A stretch of DNA of 64,000 nt, from contig NZ_KB911820.1 of the NCBI RefSeq assembly GCF_000383675.1, positions 868,001 to 932,000 on the forward strand. The letters run 5' to 3'. Of this stretch, positions 41,044-47,545 are shown one piece after another. The notes under the pieces were generated by a model, which saw nothing but the letters and a program-made list of their open reading frames with translations, had not been told where the DNA came from and made no database searches. The stretch is from Terracoccus sp. 273MFTsu3.1. Lineage in GTDB: Bacteria > Actinomycetota > Actinomycetes > Actinomycetales > Dermatophilaceae. Position 1 is the first letter of the stretch. Each line of letters opens with the position of its first letter. Made by a program: the position numbers and the translations under genes.

Positions 41044-41328
41044 ATGCAGCCCCACGAGATCGCCGACGCCGCTGACAAGGCCCGCGTCTACCCCGGACCC
41101 AAGGACCGCGAGGCGATGGCCGCGTACCGCCAGCAGGGGTACGACATCCGCGACCAGTTCTCGGCCGACCTCTCCCGCGAGTACCTGCCGAACGAAGCCC
41201 GCCACGCCGCCACGAAGATCTTCGACAAGGCGTGGAGCGACGGCCACAGCGAGGGCTACCACCGGGTCGAGGAGATCTACGAGGAGATCGCGGACATCGT
41301 CCGTGTCGTGGTCGACGGGCTGCGCTGA
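41044..41328 (+). CDS. Hypothetical protein
   Basis: 94 residues, charged, unknown. One base after the previous stop. Its TGA opens the next cassette. Confidence 0.72.
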   Translation: MQPHEIADAADKARVYPGPKDREAMAAYRQQGYDIRDQFSADLSREYLPNEARHAATKIFDKAWSDGHSEGYHRVEEIYEEIADIVRVVVDGLR

Positions 41329-41379
41329 CAACCACTTCGGCGGTTCGGCTTGACGCGCCATGGGTCTAGGCCCCACACT
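41326..41379 (+). promoter_or_regulatory. Cassette promoter producing a leaderless mRNA (TTGACG-18-CACACT)
   Basis: TGACAACCACTTCGGCGGTT, TTGACG at 41350, CACACT at 41374; the ATG at 41386 is six bases further. It joins the two promoter patterns of this genome. Confidence 0.72.
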
Positions 41380-41385
41380 GGACCC

Positions 41386-41616
41386 ATGGCCACCAACAGC
41401 ACCCACTCCGTCCGCATCTCCCGCATGAGCATCGAGCCCGGCATGAAGATCAGCCTCCCCGAGTACGACGTCCGCCCGTACGTCGTCACCGTCGGAAGCG
41501 TCGAGCACACCGCCGACAGCACCCGGATCGTCGCGGCCCGGTCCGGCGTCATCATCAACCTCAAGCCCGGCGAGCCCGTCGAGGTGTTCCCGAAGCCCGG
41601 CGAGATCTGGGCCTGA
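41386..41616 (+). CDS. Hypothetical small protein, predicted leaderless
   Basis: 76 residues, beta-rich (ISLPEYDVRPYVVTVGSV). No ribosome-binding site can fit because the start lies at the expected transcript start. Upstream in-frame starts would fall inside the promoter. Function unknown. Confidence 0.7.
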   Translation: MATNSTHSVRISRMSIEPGMKISLPEYDVRPYVVTVGSVEHTADSTRIVAARSGVIINLKPGEPVEVFPKPGEIWA

Positions 41617-41666
41617 ACGCCACCACTCCCACCACCCACCAACCCGCCCGAGAAGGAGCACACACC

Positions 41667-42044
41667 ATGGGACACAGCACCGCATCCGACGCCGCCAACC
41701 TCGCCCGCGTCGGCGACATCAGCCTCCAGCGCGCTGTCGCGATGAACCTGCAGAGCAACCACTACCCGCCCATCCCGACCGCCTACGTCGAACCGGTCAC
41801 CGAGGCCATCGCAGCCGCGCAGGACGACGACGCTGACCGGCTCATCTGCATCAACGGCGTCGAGAGCACGGGCATGCTGCCCCGGCAGGCGGAGACGGAC
41901 GAGGACGGCATCATCACCGTCCCGGCGCGCGTGCTGCTGGACATCACGCACTCGTGGGTCTTCGTCGAGCAGGACGACGAGCCCTACGGCGACGAGGACG
42001 AGGACTGGGACCTCGACGGCCCGGCGCACGTGCGGGAGGCCTGA
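41667..42044 (+). CDS. Hypothetical acidic protein
   Basis: 125 residues with a very acidic end (DDEPYGDEDEDWDLDGP). Unknown. Preceded by CCCGAGAAGGAGCA. Confidence 0.72.
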   Translation: MGHSTASDAANLARVGDISLQRAVAMNLQSNHYPPIPTAYVEPVTEAIAAAQDDDADRLICINGVESTGMLPRQAETDEDGIITVPARVLLDITHSWVFVEQDDEPYGDEDEDWDLDGPAHVREA

Positions 42045-42045
42045 G

Positions 42046-42366
42046 ATGACGCGCATGGTGATCGGCGACGACCTCTCCCCCCACTTCATCGACGACGGCC
42101 CTCAGCGTGACCGCTGCGACTTCTGTGGCCGCGTCGCCGTCGACCACGACTACGGCATGGTCATCGAGGGCCCCACCGGCCGCAGCAGCGAGGACGACGA
42201 GGGGCAGGACGGCTGGGGCCACGTCCACTGCATCGAGCAGGCCGGGCTCACCGTCGTCCACACCGACGACTGGTCCGGCAAGGACGATGGGATCCACTAC
42301 GAGGATGTCCGCGAGGTCGAGCCCGACTTCGACTACGACGAGTTCTACGGCCGGAAGGGGCGCTGA
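42046..42366 (+). CDS. Hypothetical zinc-finger-like protein
   Basis: 106 residues. CDFCGRVAVDHDYGM with a later GHVHCIEQAG gives a possible CCHC zinc site. Acidic overall. One base after the previous stop. Confidence 0.7.
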   Translation: MTRMVIGDDLSPHFIDDGPQRDRCDFCGRVAVDHDYGMVIEGPTGRSSEDDEGQDGWGHVHCIEQAGLTVVHTDDWSGKDDGIHYEDVREVEPDFDYDEFYGRKGR

Positions 42367-42368
42367 CC

Positions 42369-42608
42369 ATGGCACTGCGCGAGTGGGGCATCTGGACCGA
42401 GAACGACGGCGGCTTCATCGAGGCCCAGATCTACAGCACCGAGCAGGGCGAGGCCCGCCTCGTCGAGTACTTCGAGGAGGACCCCGACAACGTGGGTGAC
42501 CTCTCGCTCGTCGAGATCTGCCCCGACCACGAGCAGCAGCCCAAGGACGCGTGTGAGGAGTGCGCAGCCGAAGAGACCGACGACGACGACGAGGAAGAGG
42601 AGGACTGA
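42369..42608 (+). CDS. Hypothetical acidic protein
   Basis: 79 residues ending in an Asp/Glu run; ICPDHEQQPKDACEECAAE has three Cys and a His. Such acidic small proteins may mimic DNA, but this is speculation. Confidence 0.7.
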   Translation: MALREWGIWTENDGGFIEAQIYSTEQGEARLVEYFEEDPDNVGDLSLVEICPDHEQQPKDACEECAAEETDDDDEEEED

Positions 42609-42610
42609 GC

Positions 42611-42793
42611 ATGCTGGTCTGGACCGCCCTGAGCATGGCCCACGGCATCGCGAGCAACCCCGAGCACCACAACTACCCGCTCGACGACATGGTGGCCGCA
42701 CACGAGCGTCTGGAGCGCTCGGAGAAGAACGACCACTACCAAGAGGAGATCGAGACCCTCGCCCGCGCCATCCGACTGACCGAGGAGGTCTGA
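42611..42793 (+). CDS. Hypothetical small protein
   Basis: 60 residues, helical, His-containing; two bases after the previous stop. Unknown. Confidence 0.66.
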   Translation: MLVWTALSMAHGIASNPEHHNYPLDDMVAAHERLERSEKNDHYQEEIETLARAIRLTEEV

Positions 42794-42795
42794 CC

Positions 42796-42981
42796 ATGGC
42801 TGAGACCACCACCTGCCGCAAATGCGGGAAGCGCATCAGGTTCGAGAGCCCACACACGGGCTGGGTGGAGACGCTCTCCGGCGATGAGGGCGGCAACTAC
42901 GACCTCTGCATGAGCAACCAGCCGGACCTCGTCCACGTGCCCAAGCGCGCGACTCACGAGTTCGCCGCATACGACGACTGA
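42796..42981 (+). CDS. Hypothetical small zinc-ribbon-like protein
   Basis: 61 residues; TTCRKCGKRIRF is a C-x2-C knuckle, a third Cys follows near 38. Last gene of this rightward run, before a strong hairpin. Confidence 0.66.
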   Translation: MAETTTCRKCGKRIRFESPHTGWVETLSGDEGGNYDLCMSNQPDLVHVPKRATHEFAAYDD

Positions 42982-42994
42982 CCACCACACAGCG

Positions 42995-43025
42995 AGAGCC
43001 CCCAGCCGAATTGGCTAGGGGCTCT
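42995..43025 (+). terminator. Terminator-type hairpin ending the accessory run
   Basis: AGAGCCCCCAGCC pairs with GGCTAGGGGCTCT (one mismatch) around GAATT, followed by TCGCGTT. Confidence 0.7.
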
Positions 43026-43094
43026 TCGCGTTATCGAGCGGGGATCTCGGCGGAGGAGAATGGTCCCAGCAGCACCAGCACACAGGGGGCCACC

Positions 43095-43226
43095 ATGGCG
43101 CACATCCCAGACGAGTCCGACTTCACCAGCCGCGCATTGCGCGACCGCCTCATTCAGGCACCTGCGTGGCCCGCTGAGCGCCCTTTGCCCCCTCCGACGA
43201 CCACGGACACCCAGCAGCCCGTTTAA
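43095..43226 (+). CDS. Possible small protein
   Basis: 43 residues, Pro-rich end. It has only a weak ribosome-binding site and no visible promoter after the terminator. Coding is uncertain. Confidence 0.35.
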   Translation: MAHIPDESDFTSRALRDRLIQAPAWPAERPLPPPTTTDTQQPV

Positions 43227-43253
43227 TCGCCGTAAATGGGCGCACAGCGCTGA

Positions 43254-43541
43254 TTATCGGGGAATACGCACGGGCTTGTGGTGCGCGCGAAGAGGAGCGT
43301 TCAGGATCTCCACTCCAGCACCCTCGTCCGCGAGCATGTAGACCCACACCCGCGCGTGCCCTGCAGCCCTCACGATGTGGGTCGAGATCTCGTCCGGCAG
43401 GGCCATGACCTGCGCGTAGTCGAGCGGCTGCCGCTGGTCCCCACGGGCCGCACGCTGTGGGTAGCGCGACTTCGCGTAGGGCGCTGAGACGAGCACGTCC
43501 ACGGTGTCCCGTAGGCGTGGCTTCTCCTCGGTCGCGTTCAT
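43254..43541 (-). CDS. Hypothetical protein cotranscribed with lsr2
   Basis: 95 residues, alpha/beta, unknown (VDVLVSAPYAKSRYPQRAAR; HARVWVYMLADEG). Eight bases downstream of the lsr2 stop on the same strand, so probably one operon. Confidence 0.7.
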   Translation of the reverse strand: MNATEEKPRLRDTVDVLVSAPYAKSRYPQRAARGDQRQPLDYAQVMALPDEISTHIVRAAGHARVWVYMLADEGAGVEILNAPLRAHHKPVRIPR

Positions 43542-43549
43542 CGTGCGGC

Positions 43550-43891
43550 TCAGGCCGTCGCCTTCTCGAATTGCGCGCGGACGTCCTCTGGGATACGCCC
43601 CTTGGCACCGACCGTCACACCCTCCTTGGCAGCCCACTCGCGAATTGCCGCCGCGTTGCCGTCGCTCTTCTTCGAGCCGCTCGGCTTGCTCGTCGACTTG
43701 CTCGCCTGCCTGATCGAGCCCGCCTTTCGAGCGTGCCCCACGAACGACGCCAAGGCCGCACGGAGCGCCTTAGCGTTCTTGTCGTTCAGGTCGATCTCGT
43801 AGGCCTTGCCGTCGAGCCCGAACGTCACGGTCTCGGTGGCGTCCGAGCCGTCGATGTCGTCGACCAGCAGGACTTCGATTTTCTGTGCCAT
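43550..43891 (-). CDS. lsr2: Lsr2 nucleoid-associated protein homologue
   Basis: 113 residues matching the actinobacterial Lsr2 layout: N-terminal dimerisation half (EVLLVDDIDGSD, VTFGLDGKAYEIDLNDKNAK) and C-terminal DNA-binding half (AIREWAAKEGVTVGAKGRIP), with KGR in place of the usual RGR minor-groove hook. Lsr2 bridges AT-rich DNA and silences foreign genes; a phage copy may counter or exploit host silencing. An AT-rich island lies 0.6 kb upstream. Good GAGGAG ribosome-binding site. Confidence 0.92.
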   Translation of the reverse strand: MAQKIEVLLVDDIDGSDATETVTFGLDGKAYEIDLNDKNAKALRAALASFVGHARKAGSIRQASKSTSKPSGSKKSDGNAAAIREWAAKEGVTVGAKGRIPEDVRAQFEKATA

Positions 43892-43984
43892 GGGATAACG
43901 CTCCTCTGCGCTGCGAATTGGGTCGCGACGAGATTACCCACATGCGCCTGATAAAGCACGCTCAGGGCGTCAGCAGCCCGCGTG

Positions 43985-44224
43985 TCACGCGTACGCGAGC
44001 ACGACACGGAGCGATTTCGGGCGGGATGAGAGGTCCTCCAGTTGCGGCACCACCCACACCCCCATACGGTCGACGAGCAACCGGTCGGCCTGCAGCCCCC
44101 GGCCCACGCGCTGACCCCCTTCCCAGCCGCGCGGTCCGGGGGTTGCCGTCGTCACCAGTCGCTGTCCTCGGCCCACGCGCTGACCCCCTTCCCAGCCGCG
44201 CGGTCCGGGGGTTGCCGTCGTCAC
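43985..44224 (-). CDS. Small repeat-containing protein
   Basis: 79 residues from a GTG overlapping the upstream gene's stop. Residues 1-43 contain the unit TTATPGPRGWEGGQRVGRG twice because of a 69-bp tandem duplication; the end has GVWVVPQLEDLSSRPKSL. Unknown function; may be a decaying gene. Confidence 0.45.
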   Translation of the reverse strand: MTTATPGPRGWEGGQRVGRGQRLVTTATPGPRGWEGGQRVGRGLQADRLLVDRMGVWVVPQLEDLSSRPKSLRVVLAYA

Positions 44225-44238
44225 CAGTCGCTGTCCTC
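44101..44238. repeat. Perfect 69-bp tandem duplication
   Basis: Units 44101-44169 and 44170-44238 are identical. The unit is 23 codons long and spans the stop/start junction of two leftward genes, so the start of the downstream gene is duplicated in frame. Confidence 0.9.
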
Positions 44239-44379
44239 GGGCACCCGGTCGTGCACCTCGCGCTGGTAGGTCCAGAACATCGAGGCCCACACGGTGCGCC
44301 CCTCGTGCTCCCGGAACCACCGGTACGAGTCCCACCAGAACGACGCCCGCAGGCTGACCTCACGCCACCTCTTGCCCAT
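44221..44379 (-). CDS. Small aromatic-rich protein, predicted leaderless
   Basis: 52 residues rich in Trp and Arg (SFWWDSYRWFREHEGR). ATG seven bases after TACGCT (44387-44392 on the other strand). Function unknown. Confidence 0.55.
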   Translation of the reverse strand: MGKRWREVSLRASFWWDSYRWFREHEGRTVWASMFWTYQREVHDRVPEDSDW

Positions 44380-44386
44380 GCTGCAC

Positions 44387-44392
44387 AGCGTA
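44387..44392 (-). promoter_or_regulatory. -10 element TACGCT of a leaderless leftward gene
   Basis: Seven bases precede the ATG of the 52-residue gene; no convincing -35 is seen. Confidence 0.4.
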
Positions 44393-44415
44393 GGGCGAGG
44401 AGCCCCCCGAACAGA

Positions 44416-44460
44416 TTTCGGGCGAGGCTGAGAGGTCCTCCAGCACCACCACTCCCATAC
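44416..44460 (-). repeat. Degenerate second copy of the 44012-44067 sequence
   Basis: TGAGAGGTCCTCCAG and nearby ATTTCGGGCG, CACC and CCCATAC occur in the same order here and at 44012-44067. On the leftward strand both encode a peptide beginning MGV and containing LEDLS. It looks like an older duplication or gene remnant; a 32-residue open frame (44360-44458) covers it. Confidence 0.5.
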
Positions 44461-44509
44461 AGCACACCACCGAGCGCCATGGCACCGACAGCCCTCCCGG
44501 CCACTGGCT

Positions 44510-44950
44510 GCACGCTCAGCGTGCGCTGTGCATTTACATGCGATTAATGCGTGAATACATTCATGAGTTGCTACTGACAATTCGAATATGTGTAGGATCA
44601 GGGCACAATCGCGGAGTCTCAATAATCGGAATATGTGCAGTGGTCGATTTACTCGATAATCGCGATAACTCACATATGAGATAATGGCGATAACTCACAA
44701 TTGGTATGGCCGAAAGCCTTGACACGCGGCGATAAGCATGCGTCCCCCCTGCGAATGTGCTGATAAGGTTCATTATGTTCGATTGCTCGGCGGTTGCATC
44801 CACATCCGATGTGTGCATCATGGGATCTGGGCTTGACAACCACATCGTCGGTGTGCCTTGCAAGCGTGGGCTCATACCAGATATGAGTTGCGGCTATCGA
44901 AGAAATGCACCTGAAATGCATTTAAATATACCCGAGGGGGGTACCCTTAA
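44510..44950. other. AT-rich divergent intergenic island
   Basis: About 440 bases without a credible gene between the leftward lsr2 block and the rightward block. Hand count of two 60-base lines (44581, 44641) gives 45% and 38% GC against roughly 65% around. It holds GCGATAACTCACA twice (44662, 44687, 25 bp apart), GAATATGTG twice (44584, 44629), CTCATA-TATGAG (44871), two TTGACA (44719, 44833), ATTTAAATATA and GGGTACCC. Candidate control region, origin or Lsr2-binding site. Confidence 0.6.
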
Positions 44951-45047
44951 ACGCGCCGCGCTGGGGGGAGGGGCCTGATGACTCGCGAGACTCGAACCCA
45001 TACGCGTACGGGACAGTGGTCGGAAGGGGCTGGCGCACAGGGAAATC

Positions 45048-45077
45048 GGGGGAATTGGGGGAGTCGGGGCACTGGGG
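45048..45077 (+). other. G-quadruplex-like tract
   Basis: Four G-runs of 5, 5, 4 and 4 separated by 4-base loops AATT, AGTC and CACT, between the AT-rich island and the gene at 45121. Confidence 0.6.
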
Positions 45078-45107
45078 AGCACGAGGGCCGACAAGTGGTT
45101 CGCGTGA

Positions 45108-45113
45108 TACGGT
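45108..45113 (+). promoter_or_regulatory. -10 element TACGGT, seven bases before an ATG
   Basis: Precedes the gene at 45121; the -35 region is weak. Confidence 0.45.
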
Positions 45114-45120
45114 TGCGGGC

Positions 45121-45390
45121 ATGACCAAGACGAAGCACTGCTCGCGCTGCGACACGACCAAGCCCATCGACGAGTTCTACGCGAACAAGGCCACAGCCGA
45201 CGGCGTTCAGACGTACTGCAAGGCGTGCTGGAAGACCTACCGGAGCAAGCGCTGGCACGCGGGCGAGCGGGAGTCGCAGTACGCGTGGCGTCGGGCAAAC
45301 ATCGAGAAGGTGTGTGAGTACAACCGACGCGCTGGCATCAAGTACCGCGCGAAGAAGCGCGCGGCTGCCACTGCAAAGCACATCGACTGA
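45121..45390 (+). CDS. Small Cys4 zinc-finger protein (endonuclease VII-like)
   Basis: 89 residues. HCSRCDTTKPIDEFYANK and YCKACWKTYRSKRW form the paired C-x2-C pattern and Phe/Tyr spacing seen at the start of recombination endonuclease VII/HNH-type phage proteins. The catalytic half expected afterwards is replaced by a short basic helix, so it may be a truncated nuclease or a DNA-binding protein. Confidence 0.68.
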   Translation: MTKTKHCSRCDTTKPIDEFYANKATADGVQTYCKACWKTYRSKRWHAGERESQYAWRRANIEKVCEYNRRAGIKYRAKKRAAATAKHID

Positions 45391-45395
45391 ACGAC

Positions 45396-45424
45396 TTGAC
45401 GGCCCATAAATCACCTGTCACCAT
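45396..45424 (+). promoter_or_regulatory. Leaderless promoter TTGACG-17-CACCAT
   Basis: Six bases (AGGAAT) separate the -10 hexamer from the ATG at 45431. Confidence 0.6.
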
Positions 45425-45430
45425 AGGAAT

Positions 45431-45742
45431 ATGAGCGATTTTGAGCCGGGCGTGGCGCAGCCCACGACGACAGACCGGGCGGATGCCTACAAGGAACTGA
45501 TCCTGCGGCACTTCGGGCCCAAGCACGGCACGTGGCGCATCAGCATGGGGACGCTGCTCCCGGAACTGCTGAAGGCGGTGGACGTCGAGCGGGCTGAGGC
45601 GCTGGAGGATTTCGCGGCTGGCGAGAACACCGGCGACTACGGCTACGGCGATCAGGGCAGCGGCTGGTACGAGCGCTCGGCCGAGTCGGTGCTCGACGCG
45701 GCACGCAGCATGGCCGACACGATCCGGGAGGGGAAGAAGTGA
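45431..45742 (+). CDS. Hypothetical protein, predicted leaderless
   Basis: 103 residues, acidic, helical, with a Gly/Tyr loop (ENTGDYGYGDQGSGWYERS). Overlaps the next GTG by four bases. Unknown. Confidence 0.72.
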   Translation: MSDFEPGVAQPTTTDRADAYKELILRHFGPKHGTWRISMGTLLPELLKAVDVERAEALEDFAAGENTGDYGYGDQGSGWYERSAESVLDAARSMADTIREGKK

Positions 45743-46119
45743 GCGACGACAGGATGAGCGCGGAGATCCAAGAGGCCATCGAGCAGGAGCGGGAGGCTGA
45801 GGCGCTGGAGACGGCGCTGCTCGGCAAGACGACCCCGCCGGAGAAGCACGTGCACCCCGACCCGCTGACGGCGCTGCGGGACCGGTTCCTCGAACTGAGT
45901 GACGAGGTCGAGGGGGTGTTCGACCGGACGTTCGCGCTGCTGCACGAGGCCAAGCCGAAGTACGAGTACGCCCACCTGTACATCCTGAGTCGGGAGGTGC
46001 TCGACGACGAGCGCTACGAGACGCCGGAGCAGGCCACGCGCGCGTTGTCGGCATGGACGAAGCCCCACCACTACAGGGTCGTGCGCCGACCGAAGCCGCA
46101 GGAATGGGAGGAGATCTGA
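45739..46119 (+). CDS. Hypothetical protein, paralogous C-terminal domain A
   Basis: 126 residues. The last 50 (RYETPEQATRALSAW ... HHYRVVRRPKPQEWEEI) match the end of the next protein in pattern, so the two share a small domain by tandem duplication. Unknown function. Confidence 0.72.
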   Translation: MSDDRMSAEIQEAIEQEREAEALETALLGKTTPPEKHVHPDPLTALRDRFLELSDEVEGVFDRTFALLHEAKPKYEYAHLYILSREVLDDERYETPEQATRALSAWTKPHHYRVVRRPKPQEWEEI

Positions 46120-46709
46120 TGGGCATCGGAGACAAGCAGCGCATGGAGGACGAGCGTTACCTGAAGTACTCCGAGGCGATCCACAAGGACGACAGGGTCC
46201 GGAGCGCCGTCGACCGGGTGCTGGCGCTGGTGGATGCTGAGACCGAGCCGCTGCAGGAGCAGATCGAGGCCGACGGCATGCGGATCGCGAGCCTGATGGG
46301 GCAGTCGCAGGCGCTGCGTGACCTGCGGGAGGGCGTCGCGGCGCTGTCGAGCCGGTTCGAGCGCGAGGGCATCACATGCGAGTGCGGGCACTTCGTGGGC
46401 AGCGACCACAACGGGCTCGGCTGCTACGCGAGGCTGTCGTACCAGCCGGTGCTCGTGACGTGCCCCTGCAAACTGACCGACGACCAAGACGAGTCCGAGA
46501 TCGTCGCGAAGGCCATCCGGGCCCTCCTCGACGAGACCCCCGAGCCGGAGTACGACTACACCTTCGTGAGCACCGACGGCTACGTGTCTGGCATGCGCTA
46601 CGACACGGTCGAGGCGGCTCAGAAGGCGCTGGACGACCTGAAGCGCCCGCACGACTGGCAGATCGCGCGCCGCCGCAAGGCCGGACCGTGGGAGGTCGTC
46701 GGTGCCTAA
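46119..46709 (+). CDS. Hypothetical protein, paralogous C-terminal domain B
   Basis: 196 residues. N-terminal helices, a Cys/His site (CECGHFVGSDHNGLGC, CPCKLTDD), then the shared domain RYDTVEAAQKALDDLKRPHD and QIARRRKAGPWEVVG. Starts at TGATG. Confidence 0.72.
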   Translation: MGIGDKQRMEDERYLKYSEAIHKDDRVRSAVDRVLALVDAETEPLQEQIEADGMRIASLMGQSQALRDLREGVAALSSRFEREGITCECGHFVGSDHNGLGCYARLSYQPVLVTCPCKLTDDQDESEIVAKAIRALLDETPEPEYDYTFVSTDGYVSGMRYDTVEAAQKALDDLKRPHDWQIARRRKAGPWEVVGA

Positions 46710-46893
46710 CGTGCGACACACGCCCAAGCGGCGTCGCGCAGCGTGCCCGGGCTGCGGCCGGGACGTCGCCTACACGACCCCGTACTTCCGGGACACCGAG
46801 AGCGTGGCCGCGAGGGTCTACGGGGACAAGAAGATCTTCGTGCGCCACAACACCCCGGATGGTCAGCCGTGCTCGGGGAAGGAGACCAAGTGA
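46702..46893 (+). CDS. Small zinc-knuckle protein
   Basis: 63 residues, basic; ACPGCGRDVAY plus a C-terminal CSGK. GTG start overlapping the preceding gene. Confidence 0.62.
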   Translation: MPNVRHTPKRRRAACPGCGRDVAYTTPYFRDTESVAARVYGDKKIFVRHNTPDGQPCSGKETK

Positions 46894-47042
46894 GCGCGTT
46901 CATCGACACCAAGCGCCTCATCGTGGACTGGCACCGCCGCCCGCGTCCGGACGGTCGCCGATTCAGGGTTCGCCGCAACCGCCGAGCCGGGTCGGTCTAT
47001 GTGCAGGTGCTCCGGCTGGAGATCGTGGTGTGGTACCGATGA
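46890..47042 (+). CDS. Small basic protein
   Basis: 50 residues, Arg-rich. GTG start overlaps the previous stop and its stop overlaps the next ATG, which is the main support. Unknown. Confidence 0.58.
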   Translation: MSAFIDTKRLIVDWHRRPRPDGRRFRVRRNRRAGSVYVQVLRLEIVVWYR

Positions 47043-47236
47043 GCGGCGTACGCATGCGCGCGGACCACTGCAAGTGCGAGCACTGCGAGGGCAGCGGGTA
47101 CATCGACGTCGTGGAGGTCCGCAAGGTCGACCAAGGCTACGGCCACAAGTCGAAGCACGCCTTCAAGGAGTCGTACCCGTGCGGTCATTGCGACGGGCTT
47201 GGGTACACGTTCTGCTACCACACGGATACCACCTGA
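47039..47236 (+). CDS. DnaJ-type zinc-finger protein
   Basis: 65 residues. CKCEHCEGSGYIDV and CGHCDGLGYTF are two C-x2-C-x-G-x-G repeats as in the DnaJ Cys-rich domain, without J-domain. Its stop is followed by TGACAAGCAG, a fragment of the cassette box. Confidence 0.7.
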   Translation: MSGVRMRADHCKCEHCEGSGYIDVVEVRKVDQGYGHKSKHAFKESYPCGHCDGLGYTFCYHTDTT

Positions 47237-47302
47237 CAAGCAGTACAATCGCTCCGGTTGCTCACGGGACACTAGGGAGAGCATTCAGCCCTAGGAGTCA
47301 CC

Positions 47303-47545
47303 GTGAGCAACCGCCGATCACACAGCCGCTACACCGCGCCCACCGGGCTGCCACAGGTCAGTCGAGAGGACTCCGGGCAGACGTACTCGGGGCAGGACCA
47401 CACCGGCGCGGCGTTCAAGCCGCTGCTGCCGGACGCGTGGCGGAACCAGTTGCGCGGCCCCAGTCAGTCGGTCGCCGTGTCGGGCAAGGATCGCGGCCCG
47501 GTCGGCCGGGTGCTGTCGCGGCTGCAGTTCGGGGGTGCCGCATGA
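47303..47545 (+). CDS. Hypothetical protein
   Basis: 80 residues, basic, disordered-looking. GTG start behind CTAGGAGTCACC. In the gap before it is TACAAT (47244) as possible -10. Unknown. Confidence 0.68.
   Translation: MSNRRSHSRYTAPTGLPQVSREDSGQTYSGQDHTGAAFKPLLPDAWRNQLRGPSQSVAVSGKDRGPVGRVLSRLQFGGAA

Noticed and set aside
30792-41379. CRISPR-like array from the regularly recurring boxes
   Set aside because: Copies are separated by whole genes and contain -35/-10 elements; they are promoters, not spacers and repeats.
44757-44978. Plus-strand frame in the AT-rich island
   Set aside because: No ribosome-binding site, unusual composition, covers repeats and the GGGTACCC palindrome; a non-coding role fits better.
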